DNA of 64,000 nt from Corynebacterium provencense (lineage in GTDB: Bacteria > Actinomycetota > Actinomycetes > Mycobacteriales > Mycobacteriaceae): NCBI GenBank assembly GCA_900049755.1, contig LT160593.1, forward strand, positions 523,269-587,268, written 5' to 3'. Position numbers and translations under genes: made by a program. Of this stretch, positions 44,725 to 54,302 are shown one piece after another (position 1 is the first letter of the stretch; every line of letters begins with the position of its first letter). The notes below the pieces were generated by a model. That model was given only the letters and a program-made list of their open reading frames with translations, was not told where the DNA came from and made no database searches.

Positions 44725-45420
44725 TCACTGTCCGTCCCCGGTGATCAGTCTGTACCCCATCCCCGCCTCGGTGAGGATGTGGACGGGGTGGGACGGGTCC
44801 TCCTCCAGTTTCCTGCGCAGCTGCGAGACGTACAGCCGCAGGTAGCCGGTGTCCTCGACATGGTCCGTCCCCCAGATCGTCGTCAGCAGGGTCTGCCGGG
44901 TCACCAGCTTTCCGGCGTGACGGACCAGCACCTCCATCACCTTCCACTCGGTGGGGGTGAGCCTGATCTGCCGGGAGCCCGGGTCAGAGTCGCGGGTGGC
45001 ACTGTGTGCCGCGAGGTCCACCGTCACCGGTCCGAGCCGGACCACCGGAGCCCCGTCGGGGGTGTCCGCGCGCCGGGTCAGTGCCCGGATCCGGGCGAGC
45101 AGTTCGTCGACGGAGAACGGTTTGGTGACGTAGTCGTCGGCGCCCGCATCGAGAGCCTCCACCTTGTCCACCGACCCGGTCCGGCCGGACACCACCAGAA
45201 TCGGTGCCCGTGACCAGCCCCGGACGCCGCGTATGAGTTCCATCCCGTCCAACCCGGGCATGCCGAGGTCAATCAGGTACAGGTCGGGCTTCGCATCCAC
45301 CGCCGCGTTGAGGGCCGTCGCACCGTCGGGTGCGGTGACCACCTCATATCCCCTCGCGCCGAGGGTGATGCGTAAAGCGCGGAGGATCTGCGGGTCATCG
45401 TCGGCGATGAGGATCTTCAT
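44725..45420 (-). CDS. kdpE: KdpE response regulator
   Basis: 231 residues. The receiver domain has the acidic pocket ADDDPQ and the phosphorylation Asp in YLIDLGMPG (residue 52), plus the switch Lys in VTKPFS. An OmpR-type winged helix follows (LTPTEWKVMEVLVRHAGKLVTRQTLLTTIWG, YLRLYVSQLRRKLE). The ATG overlaps the kdpD stop by four bases. It activates kdpFABC under low potassium or osmotic stress. Confidence 0.95.
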   Translation of the reverse strand: MKILIADDDPQILRALRITLGARGYEVVTAPDGATALNAAVDAKPDLYLIDLGMPGLDGMELIRGVRGWSRAPILVVSGRTGSVDKVEALDAGADDYVTKPFSVDELLARIRALTRRADTPDGAPVVRLGPVTVDLAAHSATRDSDPGSRQIRLTPTEWKVMEVLVRHAGKLVTRQTLLTTIWGTDHVEDTGYLRLYVSQLRRKLEEDPSHPVHILTEAGMGYRLITGDGQ

Positions 45421-48094
45421 GACACTCCTTCCCGGGGGTCACGGCTGAGAGGGAGGGAGACCACCATCGTCAGTCCCCCACCCGGGGTGCTCTCCGGCAG
45501 AAGCGTACCGTGCAGGGCCTCCGTGAATCCACGGGACAGGGCGAGCCCCAGGCCGAGACCACTGGTGTTGTCTGTGTCCCCCAGCCGTTGGAACGGCAGG
45601 AAAATGTCGTCCAGCCGTGCCGGATCCACACCCTCGCCGTGGTCGATCACCCGGATCTCCAGAACCTCACCGAACGTGCTGGACGTGACCGTCACCGGCA
45701 CACCGGGAGGTGAATGACGCACCGCGTTGGACAGCAGGTTGACCAGGACACGCTGCAGGAGGACCGGGTCCGCCTCCGCGGTACGGTCACCGTGGCCGAG
45801 GCACAGGCGCACCTCGTCCGGGCCGAGCCCCAGTTCGTCGAGGGCGGGGGCGACCGCCTCGGAGGGATCCGTCGGCATGGTGGTGATCGTCAGCGCGCCG
45901 GCCTGCACCCGACTGACATCGAGGAGGTCGTTGACCAGTGACGCCAGCGCATCCAGGCTCTCGGACGCCGAACTGATCGCGGAGTTCAAGGAGATGCGCA
46001 ACGCCGATGTCGCGCAGGTCCTCCACGAGCTTCCCCTGGACCGTCGCGCCCGGGTCGCCGGGGAAAGATCGGAAGAGCGTCGTGTAGGGAAAGAGTGTAG
46101 ATCTCGGTGCCTCCGCGTCGCGCCACGCGGTGACGGCGGTCGGGGCCCCATCCGGGACCAAGGAACGGTCGGGCACGTCCACGCCCTGTCTCTCATGCAC
46201 ATCTAGAGGGGTATAAGCGACAGTCCTGGCTCAACGCGGACAGCAGCGCACCTCTGACCCTGTCGGATGCGGCGATCGGCTCGATCTCCTCGGCGGTGGC
46301 GGTCAACCTGCGGTGCTCGAGAGCCACACTGACCTGGGCGGCGACGACGGAGAGGAGACGACGGTCGGACACCGTCACCCCGGTCCCGTGGAACTCCAGG
46401 CGTCCTTCCCCGGTGAGGGGGATGACCGACCACTCACCGTCAACGGACGGCGTCCCCGAGGACGCCACGGTGCGCCCCTCCTGCACCACACGCACGCAGT
46501 CAAGGCCGAACGCCTCGGCGGCCCTGTCGACGAGGGCACGGACCGCGTCGCCACCGCGCAGTACACTGCCGGCGATGGTCTGGAGCAGCTCGGACTCGGC
46601 TGCCGCACGCCGGGCGGCCCGACTGCGGCGGGCGGCCCGGTCCACCACCAGGCTGACCAGGACAGCGATGGTGGAGTACAGGACCAGTGCGACGATGTGG
46701 AGCGGGTCGTCGACAGTGACGGTGTACAGGGGCGAGATGAAGAAGTAGTCCAGGGCGACGCCGGAGAAGACGGCGGCCGCCAGGGCAGGCCAGATCCCTC
46801 CGGTCAGTGACACGAGGACAACCAGAAGCTGGTAGCTGAGGACATCACTGGTGACGGACTCCGGTGACCGGAAGGCCACGAGAAAGGCGGTGAGCGCCGG
46901 GCCGCCCGCCGCAGCGAGGAGAAAACCCAGCAGCCGGCGTTTCCGGGACAGTGCACCACCGGTCCTCGGCAGCAGGAATGAGGGGAACCTGCGTCCCGTA
47001 CGGGTGTGCGGGACAATGTGCACGTCAATGTCACCGGACTCGCGGATCACCGTCGCCCCGATGCCCGGACCGGTCAGTGCGGTGGTGAGCCGGCTGCGTC
47101 GGCTGACCCCCAGCACCAGCTGGGTGGCGTTGAGTGAGCGGGCGACGTCGACGAGGGTCGCGGGAACATCTTCCCCGACGACCTGGTGGTAGGTTCCACC
47201 GAGCTTGTCGACGAGCACCCGCTGCCCCGCCAGTGCCTGATGGTCCACCGTGTGCAGACCGTCCTGGCTGGTGACGTGGACGGCGAGCAGTTCCCCGGAA
47301 CCGGACCGTGCGGCGATCCGCGCCCCACGGCGCAGCAGCAGCTCACCCTCGGCGTCCCCGGCCAGTGCGACGACGACCCGCTCCCTGGCTTCCCAGGGAC
47401 TGTCGATGCCGTGTTCCCTGCGGTAGGTCGTCAGCGCCTGGTCGACCTCGTCTGCCAGCCAGAGCAGGGCAAGTTCCCGCAGGGCCGTGAGATTTCCGAG
47501 GCGGAAGTAGTTCGCCAGGGCGGCGTCGATCCTTTCGGCGGGGTAGATCAGCCCGTCGCCGAGCCGGTCGCGCAGTGCCTGCGGTGCCAGGTCGACGACC
47601 TCGATCTGGTCGGCCCCGCGCAGGAAACTGTCCGGGACGGTCTCCTGCTGTGACACTCCGGTGATCTGCTCGACCACGTCGTTGAGAGACTCGATGTGCT
47701 GGATGTTCACCGTGGAGATGACGTCCGTGCCCGCTTCGAGGAGGTCACGGACGTCCTCCCACCTCTTGCTGTTCACCGCGCCGGGGGCGTTGGTGTGTGC
47801 GAGTTCATCGACCAGGGCGATGTCGGGGGAACGTTCGAGCAGGGCCGGGAGGTCCATCTCGTGGAGGATGACACCGCGGTGGTTGACGACAGCCTGCGGC
47901 ACCACCGGAAGGCCGGCCGCCATCCGCGCCGTGCCCGCCCGACCGTGAGTCTCGACGACGCCGACGACCACGTCGCGGCCTTCGCTCCGCAGCCGGTGCC
48001 CTTCCTCGAGCATCGTGAAGGTCTTGCCGACGCCGGGGGCCGCACCCAGCAGCACCCTCAACCTGCCCTGTCCTGTCGCCGCCCGTCCTGTCAT
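45417..48094 (-). pseudogene. kdpD: KdpD sensor kinase, interrupted by assembly artefact at 45985-46223
   Basis: 48094-46224 encodes about 623 residues: the KdpD N-terminal domain with Walker-type GAAPGVGKTFTML and DELAHTNAPG, a Usp-like domain, four membrane segments (about residues 390-490) and a GAF-like domain, ending at LLSALSQD. About 45984-45417 encodes the second half of the dimerisation domain (ESLDALASLVNDLLDVSRVQAG) and the HATPase domain (NLLSNAVRHS, DHGEGVDP, TSGLGLGLALSRG). The phosphoacceptor His-Asp-Leu-Arg-Thr-Pro-Leu region between them is missing, replaced by adapter and chimeric DNA. The organism's gene is presumably intact. ATG overlaps kdpC's stop and TGA overlaps kdpE's start. 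Confidence 0.9.
45985..46223. other. Chimeric artefact inside kdpD: mgtE-like piece, TruSeq arm, kdpB copy, mate-pair junction
   Basis: In order on the plus strand: (1) about 45985-46065, a frame reading FKEMRNADVAQVLHELPL, typical of the MgtE magnesium-transporter N-domain; (2) 46066-46109, 44 bp identical to the reverse complement of the TruSeq P5-side adapter; (3) 46122-46186, a degraded copy of kdpB bases 49614-49678 (about 54/65 identical) from 3.5 kb away; (4) 46186-46223, a degraded head-to-head mosaic-end junction. The left boundary is uncertain by about 15 bp. Confidence 0.88.
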
Positions 48095-48714
48095 CGCCCG
48101 TCCTGTTCCGCCCGGTCGAGGGCAAGGTTCAGTGTCACCACGTTAACGACCGGGTCACCGATGAACCCGAGGTCGGGTTCCTCAGTGTACGTGGCGACGA
48201 GGTCGCGGACGGCGTCCTCGTCCATTCCCCTCGCCGCCGCGACACGACGCACCTGGATGGCGGCGTACGCGGGACTGATGTGGGGGTCCAGACCGGACGC
48301 CGAGGAGGTCACCGCGTCAGCGGGCACATCCTCCGGTCGCACTCCCTCGAGAGCTGCGACCCCGGCCCTGCGAGCGGTGATGTCGGCGATCAGTGCCGGA
48401 TTCTCCGGACCGAGGTTCGTGCCCCCGGACGCTGAGGCGTCATAGCCCCGGTCGCCGGCTGCGGAGGGCCGCGACTGGAAGTACCGCCTCAGGGGGCTGC
48501 CGCTGTCGTCTGTGAAGGACTGGCCGATCAACGAAGACCCGACGGTTCTGCCGTCTTCCTCCAGAAGGCTGCCGTTCGCGCGGGAAGGGAAGAACAGCTG
48601 CCCGATTCCGGTGACAAGCAGGGGGTAGAGGACGCCGAGAAGAACAGTGAGGATGACGAGCATGCGGCCTGCGGCGCGCAGGTTCCGGGCACCACGGAGG
48701 ACAGATGAGGACAT
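48091..48714 (-). CDS. kdpC: Potassium-transporting ATPase KdpC
   Basis: 207 residues. A single N-terminal membrane helix (MLVILTVLLGVLYPLLVTGIGQL) precedes a periplasmic domain with the family signatures GSSLIGQSF, YFQSRPSAAG, SGGTNLGPENP, and ASGLDPHISPAYA. KdpC is the ligand-affinity/stabilising subunit of the KdpFABC pump. 18 bp after kdpB. Confidence 0.96.
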   Translation of the reverse strand: MSSSVLRGARNLRAAGRMLVILTVLLGVLYPLLVTGIGQLFFPSRANGSLLEEDGRTVGSSLIGQSFTDDSGSPLRRYFQSRPSAAGDRGYDASASGGTNLGPENPALIADITARRAGVAALEGVRPEDVPADAVTSSASGLDPHISPAYAAIQVRRVAAARGMDEDAVRDLVATYTEEPDLGFIGDPVVNVVTLNLALDRAEQDGR

Positions 48715-48732
48715 GACGGTCCTTTCAGAAGG

Positions 48733-51000
48733 TCAGAAGCCGGGGATGAGACGGGTGAACTGGTCGATCACCCATATGCCGAGGAACGGGGTGACCACGC
48801 CACCGAGCCCGTAGACGGCGAGGTTGCGTCCGAGAGTTTTCGCGGCTCCCGCCGGGCGGTAGGAGACACCACGCAGGGCGAGAGGCACGAGGAAGATGAT
48901 GATGAGCGCGTTGAAGATCACCGCGGACAGGACCGCTGACGCCGGGGAGTGCAGCCCCATGATGTTCAGTACCGCCAACCCGGGGAAGACCCCGGTGAAG
49001 ATCGCCGGGATGATCGCGAAGTACTTGGCGATGTCATTGGCCACAGAGAACGTGGTCAGTGCCCCACGGGTGATCAGCAGCTGTTTGCCGACCGCCACGA
49101 TGTCGATCAACTTGGTCGGGTCGGAGTCGAGGTCGACCATGTTGCCGGCCTCCTTGGCGGCAGAAGTTCCGGTGTTCATCGCGACACCCACGTCGGCCTG
49201 GGCCAGGGCAGGTGCGTCATTGGTTCCGTCCCCGGTCATCGCGACAAGACTGCCGCCCTTCTGTTCCGCCCGGATGTAGCCGAGTTTCTGCTCCGGGGTC
49301 GCCTCGGCGAGGTAGTCGTCCACACCGGCCTCGTCAGCGATCGCGGCGGCGGTCAGGGGATTGTCACCTGTGACCATGACGGTGCGGATACCCATGGCGC
49401 GCAGTTCGGTGAACCTCTCCCGCAGCCCGTCCTTGACGATGTCCTTGAGGTGGATGACGCCCAGGACACGACCTGCCGAACCCGGAGTCTTCACGGCGAC
49501 GACCAACGGCGTCCCTCCGGCCCGGGAGATCCTGTCGACCACCTCGTCCAGTTCGGCGGTGACGGCTGAGTCTCCGGGGGCCGCATCCTCGCCATCCTCG
49601 CCATCCTCGTCGAGCCACGCGGTGACGGCGGACCGGGCCCCCTTACGGACCATGGAACCGTCAGGCAGGTCCATGCCCGACATGCGGGTCTGGGCTGTGA
49701 ACGGGACGGACACAGGCCCGGTTCCGTCGGCGTCGACCCGGGCGGCACCGTCGGAGGTGGCGGCGGTGCCGGATCCGCCTGAGACGCCGAGACCGCGGGC
49801 GAGCTCGACGACGGAGGTCCCCTCCGGGGTGGGGTCGGCGGCTGAGGACAGGGCTGCCGCGTCGGCCAGTTCGGCCCGGGTGGCGCCGCCGACGGGGATG
49901 AAGTCGGTGGCCCGCCGGTTCCCGTAGGTGATGGTGCCGGTCTTGTCGAGGAGAAGGGTTGTCACGTCGCCGGCGGCCTCGACGGCGCGACCCGACATCG
50001 CCAGGACATTGCGTTGGACGAGACGGTCCATCCCGGCGATGCCGATGGCGGACAGGAGGGCGCTGATGGTCGTGGGGATCAGGCACACCAGCAGTGCGAC
50101 CAGCACGGTGACACTCACCGGATCGGCGACGAAGGAGGCCACCGGGTTGAGGGTCAGGGTGACGGCCACGAAGACGACGGAGAGGGACGCCAGCAGGATG
50201 TTCAGCGCGGTCTCATTGGGGGTCTTCTGACGGGACGCTCCTTCGACCAGTGCGATCATCCGGTCGACGAACGTTTCTCCGGGGGTCGAGGTGATGCGGA
50301 CGACGATACGGTCGGAGAGAACCCGCGTGCCGCCGGTGACGGCGGAACGGTCCCCACCGGACTCCCTGACGACCGGGGCGGACTCGCCGGTGATCGCGGA
50401 TTCGTCGATGCTCGCGATGCCGTGGACGATGTCCCCGTCCCCGGGGACAGTGTCACCGGCGACCACCGTGACCACGTCGCCGGGACGCAGGTCAGCGGAG
50501 GCCACGTCTTCGGTGGTGGCGTCCACCGCGGCCGGGTCCGTGTCCGGGCTGTAGCCGGTGACACGGTGTGCGGTGGTGGTGGAGCGGGTACTGCGCAGGG
50601 ATTCTGCCTGGGCCTTTCCCCGACCCTCGGCGACAGATTCCGCGAGGGCGGAGAAGAACACGGTGAGCCAGAGCCATGCCGCGATGATCCAGCTGAAGGA
50701 GACCGGTACCGGGCTTCCCCCCGAACTGGCCGGGCCGCCGAGGAAAGGTTCGGCGACGGCGACGGCTGTGGTGAGGACGGCACCGACCCAGACGATGAAC
50801 ATCACGGGGTTGTGCCACTGTGTGCGTGGACCGAGCTTACGGAGAGCCCCGGGGACCGCGGTCCGGACCTGTGACCAGGTCAGTATCTTCGGTGACTTCG
50901 GTGACTTCGGTGAAGTAGGTGACCGACGTGTGGAACGTTCCTGATCCGTTGCGGTGTCCGTTGCATTACCTGCTGCATTACCTGTTGCATTTGCTGACAT
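48733..51000 (-). CDS. kdpB: Potassium-transporting P-type ATPase KdpB
   Basis: 755 residues, longer than the usual 680-690. Phosphorylation motif [12 protein letters not shown] near residue 350, actuator TGES, nucleotide-domain KGARSA, and hinge [20 protein letters not shown]. The extra length comes from a low-complexity N-terminus (Ala-Thr-Gly-Asn repeats, then Ser-Pro-Lys repeats) and an acidic Glu-Asp-Gly insertion in the nucleotide-binding domain, both encoded by short DNA repeats. One base separates it from kdpA. Bases 49614-49678 appear as a degraded copy inside the kdpD artefact. Confidence 0.96.
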   Translation of the reverse strand: MSANATGNAAGNATDTATDQERSTRRSPTSPKSPKSPKILTWSQVRTAVPGALRKLGPRTQWHNPVMFIVWVGAVLTTAVAVAEPFLGGPASSGGSPVPVSFSWIIAAWLWLTVFFSALAESVAEGRGKAQAESLRSTRSTTTAHRVTGYSPDTDPAAVDATTEDVASADLRPGDVVTVVAGDTVPGDGDIVHGIASIDESAITGESAPVVRESGGDRSAVTGGTRVLSDRIVVRITSTPGETFVDRMIALVEGASRQKTPNETALNILLASLSVVFVAVTLTLNPVASFVADPVSVTVLVALLVCLIPTTISALLSAIGIAGMDRLVQRNVLAMSGRAVEAAGDVTTLLLDKTGTITYGNRRATDFIPVGGATRAELADAAALSSAADPTPEGTSVVELARGLGVSGGSGTAATSDGAARVDADGTGPVSVPFTAQTRMSGMDLPDGSMVRKGARSAVTAWLDEDGEDGEDAAPGDSAVTAELDEVVDRISRAGGTPLVVAVKTPGSAGRVLGVIHLKDIVKDGLRERFTELRAMGIRTVMVTGDNPLTAAAIADEAGVDDYLAEATPEQKLGYIRAEQKGGSLVAMTGDGTNDAPALAQADVGVAMNTGTSAAKEAGNMVDLDSDPTKLIDIVAVGKQLLITRGALTTFSVANDIAKYFAIIPAIFTGVFPGLAVLNIMGLHSPASAVLSAVIFNALIIIFLVPLALRGVSYRPAGAAKTLGRNLAVYGLGGVVTPFLGIWVIDQFTRLIPGF

Positions 51001-51001
51001 G

Positions 51002-52672
51002 TCACATCAGTCCTTCCGCCAGTGGTCCCAGCGTGAGTACGGGAAAGAAGACGAGAGCGGTCACCAGGACCGCGGTCCCGACGATGAGTCCGACGAACAG
51101 CGGGCGGTGGGTGGGAAGCGTCCCGGCTGTGACGGGTACCGAGGGCTGGGAGGCGAGGGATCCCGCAAGAGCGAGTACCAGGCAGATCGGGATGAAACGG
51201 CCGAGCATCATCACCACGCCTGTCGCTGCGGTCAGCCACGGGGTGTCCGCGGTCAGCCCGCCGAAGGCGGAGCCGTTGTTGTTGGCGGCTGACACGAAGG
51301 CGTAGAGAACCTCGGACAGTCCGTGCGGGCCACTGTTCGTCAGGGAATCCGTGACGATACTGTTCTTCAGGCCGGGGACGGCGAAGCTCAGGGCGACGGC
51401 ACCCAGGACGAGGGCCGGCATCACCAGGATGTAGAGGCTGGCGAGGGTCATCTCCTTCGGTCTGATCTTCTTGCCGAGGTACTCGGGGGTCCTGCCGACG
51501 AGCAGCCCGGCGATGAACACGGCGATGACGGCGATGACCAGCATCCCGTACAGTCCGGAGCCGACTCCTCCGGGGGAGATCTCACCGAACATCATGTTGA
51601 CCATCGGGACTGCTCCTCCGAGACCGGTGCAGGAGTCGTGCATGGAGTTCACGGCCCCGGTGGAGGTCAGGGTGGTTGCGGCGGCGTAGATCACCGACTG
51701 CACCAGCCCGAACCGTGTCTCCTTCCCCTCGGTCGCACCACCTGCCAGTTCCGGTGCTGTGCCGTTGCCGGCGAACTCGGCGGCGGCGAGAGCAGTCGTC
51801 GACAGCAGGAAGATGGTGGCCATGGCCGCGAGCACCGCATAGCCCTGGCGGTTGTCGCCGACGATTCTGCCGAAAGTCCGGGGCAGCGAGAACGGGATGA
51901 GCAGCATGAGGAAGACCTCGAAGAGGTTTGTCCACCCGGTGGGGTTCTCGAACGGGTGTGCCGAGTTGGCGTTGAAGAATCCTCCGCCGTTGGTGCCGAG
52001 TTCCTTGATCGCCTCCTGGGACGCCACCGGCCCTCCCGGAAGGGCCTGAGATCCGCCGGCGACGGTGGCGGAATCGACGACACCACTGAAATTCTGGATC
52101 ACCCCTCCGGAGATGAGGATGACGGCACTGACCAGTGACAACGGCAGAAGAATGCGGACCACGGCACGCACCAGGTCGACCCAGAAGTTCCCGATCGTCC
52201 CGGATTCCCGGTACGCGAAGCCACGGATCAGTGCGACCGCGACCGCGAGTCCGGTAGCCGCAGACACGAAGTTCTGGACCGCAAGGAAAGCGAACTGGAC
52301 CGTGTACGAGAGTGTTTCGCCGGAGTACGCCTGCCAGTTCGTGTTCGTCACGAAGGAGACGGCGGTGTTGAAGGCGACGCCGGGGGCGACACTGTCCGGG
52401 CCCGCCGTGAAGGGCAGCAGGTGCTGGACCCGTTGGGCCAGGTAGACGGTCAGGACGCCGACGAACGCGAAGTACAGGACGGACCGCAGGTACGCCTGCC
52501 AGGTCTGTCCGCCGGCCGGGTCGACCCCGGTCACCCGGTAGATTCCGCGCTCGGCCCGGAGATGCCGCGGAGAGGTGAAGACCCGGGCCATGTAGTCCCC
52601 GAACGGCCGGTATGCGAGCCCGAGGAGGACGACCAGGATCGCTGCACTGGCGAGCAGTGCCCCCCAGGCCAT
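51002..52672 (-). CDS. kdpA: Potassium-transporting ATPase KdpA
   Basis: 556 residues from the ATG at 52672, which overlaps the kdpF stop by one base. Channel-like K+ translocation subunit with about ten membrane segments and the four selectivity-filter-type loops: [32 protein letters not shown], the [12 protein letters not shown] region, and [10 protein letters not shown]. The C-terminal [15 protein letters not shown] is typical. Confidence 0.96.
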   Translation of the reverse strand: MAWGALLASAAILVVLLGLAYRPFGDYMARVFTSPRHLRAERGIYRVTGVDPAGGQTWQAYLRSVLYFAFVGVLTVYLAQRVQHLLPFTAGPDSVAPGVAFNTAVSFVTNTNWQAYSGETLSYTVQFAFLAVQNFVSAATGLAVAVALIRGFAYRESGTIGNFWVDLVRAVVRILLPLSLVSAVILISGGVIQNFSGVVDSATVAGGSQALPGGPVASQEAIKELGTNGGGFFNANSAHPFENPTGWTNLFEVFLMLLIPFSLPRTFGRIVGDNRQGYAVLAAMATIFLLSTTALAAAEFAGNGTAPELAGGATEGKETRFGLVQSVIYAAATTLTSTGAVNSMHDSCTGLGGAVPMVNMMFGEISPGGVGSGLYGMLVIAVIAVFIAGLLVGRTPEYLGKKIRPKEMTLASLYILVMPALVLGAVALSFAVPGLKNSIVTDSLTNSGPHGLSEVLYAFVSAANNNGSAFGGLTADTPWLTAATGVVMMLGRFIPICLVLALAGSLASQPSVPVTAGTLPTHRPLFVGLIVGTAVLVTALVFFPVLTLGPLAEGLM

Positions 52673-52761
52673 CAGAACTTCTCCGGCTTCACGAGGGCGA
52701 CCAGGAGGTAGAGGACTGCCGCGAGCCCGAGGGCGGCGGCTGTCCAGTCGAAGACGATCAC
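52672..52761 (-). CDS. kdpF: KdpF small subunit
   Basis: 29 residues from a GTG at 52761: a single membrane helix ([19 protein letters not shown] at the C-terminus). Size, sequence end and place directly before kdpA, with one-base overlap, match KdpF, a lipid-like stabilising subunit of the Kdp complex. Its GTG overlaps the stop of the preceding mini-ORF. Confidence 0.88.
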   Translation of the reverse strand: MIVFDWTAAALGLAAVLYLLVALVKPEKF

Positions 52762-52841
52762 AGTTTCTCCACCGCCTTCGCGATGACTGCAACCATGACG
52801 AACAGGACGAGGACGCCCAGTACGTAGACGACGTCGGACAC
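52758..52841 (-). CDS. 27-residue membrane mini-protein preceding kdpF
   Basis: GTG at 52841 with GGAG about six bases upstream; TGA at 52758-52760 overlaps the kdpF GTG by four bases. The product is one membrane helix ([20 protein letters not shown]) with a short Glu-Lys-Leu end. Its overlap with kdpF and its RBS indicate it is the true first gene of the kdp operon. It may be a second KdpF-like subunit or a translational leader that couples kdpF expression. Confidence 0.7.
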   Translation of the reverse strand: MSDVVYVLGVLVLFVMVAVIAKAVEKL

Positions 52842-53040
52842 AGGTGACTCCGTTCGGAAACCGGCGGTCACACTGAGGTGGCCGCACGCCCCGGTATGCG
52901 GGCGCGGCTCCTGATCAAACCTGTTCCGCTGTTCCGGTGGGGGAGTCCTTACGGAAGACATACGGGTGCGGGGCGGATCCTGACGGTTTCCTCACACCCC
53001 GGCGGGGAGCGCGGGGAAAGGCTCGGGCAGAAAAGAACCG

Positions 53041-53070
53041 TCGACAGGCAGACAGAGCTGTCTGTTTAAT
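53041..53070 (+). promoter_or_regulatory. ssuD promoter with embedded McbR-like operator; leaderless start
   Basis: TCGACA (53041-53046) and TTTAAT (53065-53070) form a -35/-10 pair with an 18-bp spacer. The spacer contains CAGACAGAGCTGTCTG (53049-53064), 8/10 to the McbR consensus TAGAC-N6-GTCTA with both changes symmetric, so a repressor there would occlude RNA polymerase. The -10 ends only seven bases before the ssuD ATG, and there is no RBS, so the mRNA probably begins at or next to the start codon. Confidence 0.65.
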
Positions 53071-53077
53071 ACCCGCT

Positions 53078-54250
53078 ATGACTACTGACACGGCACTCTC
53101 ATCTCCTGCTCTGACCTTCCACTGGTTCCTGCCGACCTCGGGTGATTCCCGGAGCATCGTCGGTGGAGGGCACGGTGCAGCCGGAAAAGGCGGTGACAGG
53201 CTTCTTGACCTGCGTTACCTCCGCCAGCTCGTCCAGGCGGCCGAGACCAACGGGTTCGAATCTGTGCTCACCCCCACCGGTACGTGGTGCAAGGATCCGT
53301 GGATCACTGATGCGGCACTGATTGAGGCGACCGAGACGATCAAGTTTCTTGTCGCCGTGCGGCCCGGACTCATCTCACCGACGCTTCTGGCACAGGCTGC
53401 GGCAGACTTCCAGACATTCTCCGGCAACCGTCTCGCCGTGAACATCGTCACCGGCGGGGAGGAGGTCGAGCAGCAGTCGTACGGTGATTTCCTCGACAAG
53501 GAACAGCGTTACCGCAGAACTGCAGATTTCCTGGAGATCGTCACCCGCCTGTGGCGTGGAGAGAAGGTCACCTACGAAGGAGCGCACCTCCGGGTACGTG
53601 ACGCATTCCTCAGTGCGCCCCCGGCGGTGGCCCCTCGGATCCTCTTCGGGGGATCGTCGCCGCTTGCCGGGGAAGTGGCGGCAAAGTACGTGGACGCCTA
53701 CCTCACATGGGGCGAACCCCCGGAGCTGGTTCAGCAGAAAGTCGACTGGATAGACGGTCTTGCGGCGCAACAGGGGAGAGCTGTGGCCCAGGGCATCAGA
53801 TTCCACGTTATTTCCCGGGACACCACGGAGGAGGCCTGGGCCGTGGCAGAGAAACTGTTGGGCGGTATTACTCCGGAGGATGTGCGCGTCGCCCAGAAGG
53901 GATTCCGTACCTCCGGTTCCGAAGGTCAGCGCCGCATGTCCCGGCTCCATGACCGCGGAAATGCGTTCACCGAGACAACAACAGCCCGTGACCTGGAGAT
54001 ATACCCGAATATCTGGGCAGGGGTGGGGCTGGTCCGCGGAGGAGCAGGGACCGCGCTGGTCGGATCGCATGCCGAGGTCGCCGACCGGATCATCGAGTAC
54101 TCGTCGATCGGGGTGACCGAGTTCGTCCTTTCCGGATACCCGGACCTCGAAGAGGCCTACTACTTCGGTGAAGGTATCGTACCGGAGCTTCTGGCGCGAG
54201 GGGTGCCGGTGAAGAATCATCCGGCTCCGTCCCCGGTTCCGGTCCCCTAG
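53078..54250 (+). CDS. ssuD: FMNH2-dependent alkanesulfonate monooxygenase
   Basis: 390 residues from the ATG at 53078; an upstream in-frame start at 52937 lies beyond the promoter. Luciferase-like barrel with SsuD features: FHWFLPTSGDSR at the N-terminus, the GFESVLTPTGTWCKDPWI segment with the active-site Cys, RPGLISPTLLAQAAADFQTFSGNR, NIVTGGEEVEQQSYGDFL, and the C-terminal FVLSGYPDLEEAYYFGEGI. It converts alkanesulfonates to aldehyde and sulfite. First gene of ssuDCBA. Confidence 0.93.
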   Translation: MTTDTALSSPALTFHWFLPTSGDSRSIVGGGHGAAGKGGDRLLDLRYLRQLVQAAETNGFESVLTPTGTWCKDPWITDAALIEATETIKFLVAVRPGLISPTLLAQAAADFQTFSGNRLAVNIVTGGEEVEQQSYGDFLDKEQRYRRTADFLEIVTRLWRGEKVTYEGAHLRVRDAFLSAPPAVAPRILFGGSSPLAGEVAAKYVDAYLTWGEPPELVQQKVDWIDGLAAQQGRAVAQGIRFHVISRDTTEEAWAVAEKLLGGITPEDVRVAQKGFRTSGSEGQRRMSRLHDRGNAFTETTTARDLEIYPNIWAGVGLVRGGAGTALVGSHAEVADRIIEYSSIGVTEFVLSGYPDLEEAYYFGEGIVPELLARGVPVKNHPAPSPVPVP

Positions 54251-54302
54251 CGGCGGCAGTCAACGGAAGAACTGACATGGAACGCAGGAAAGGAATACCG
54301 CG

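Noticed and set aside
52842..53077. Riboswitch (ydaO/kimA-type) controlling kdp
   Set aside because: The leader upstream of the mini-ORF is short and GC-rich; I saw no conserved c-di-AMP riboswitch elements. KdpDE control suffices.
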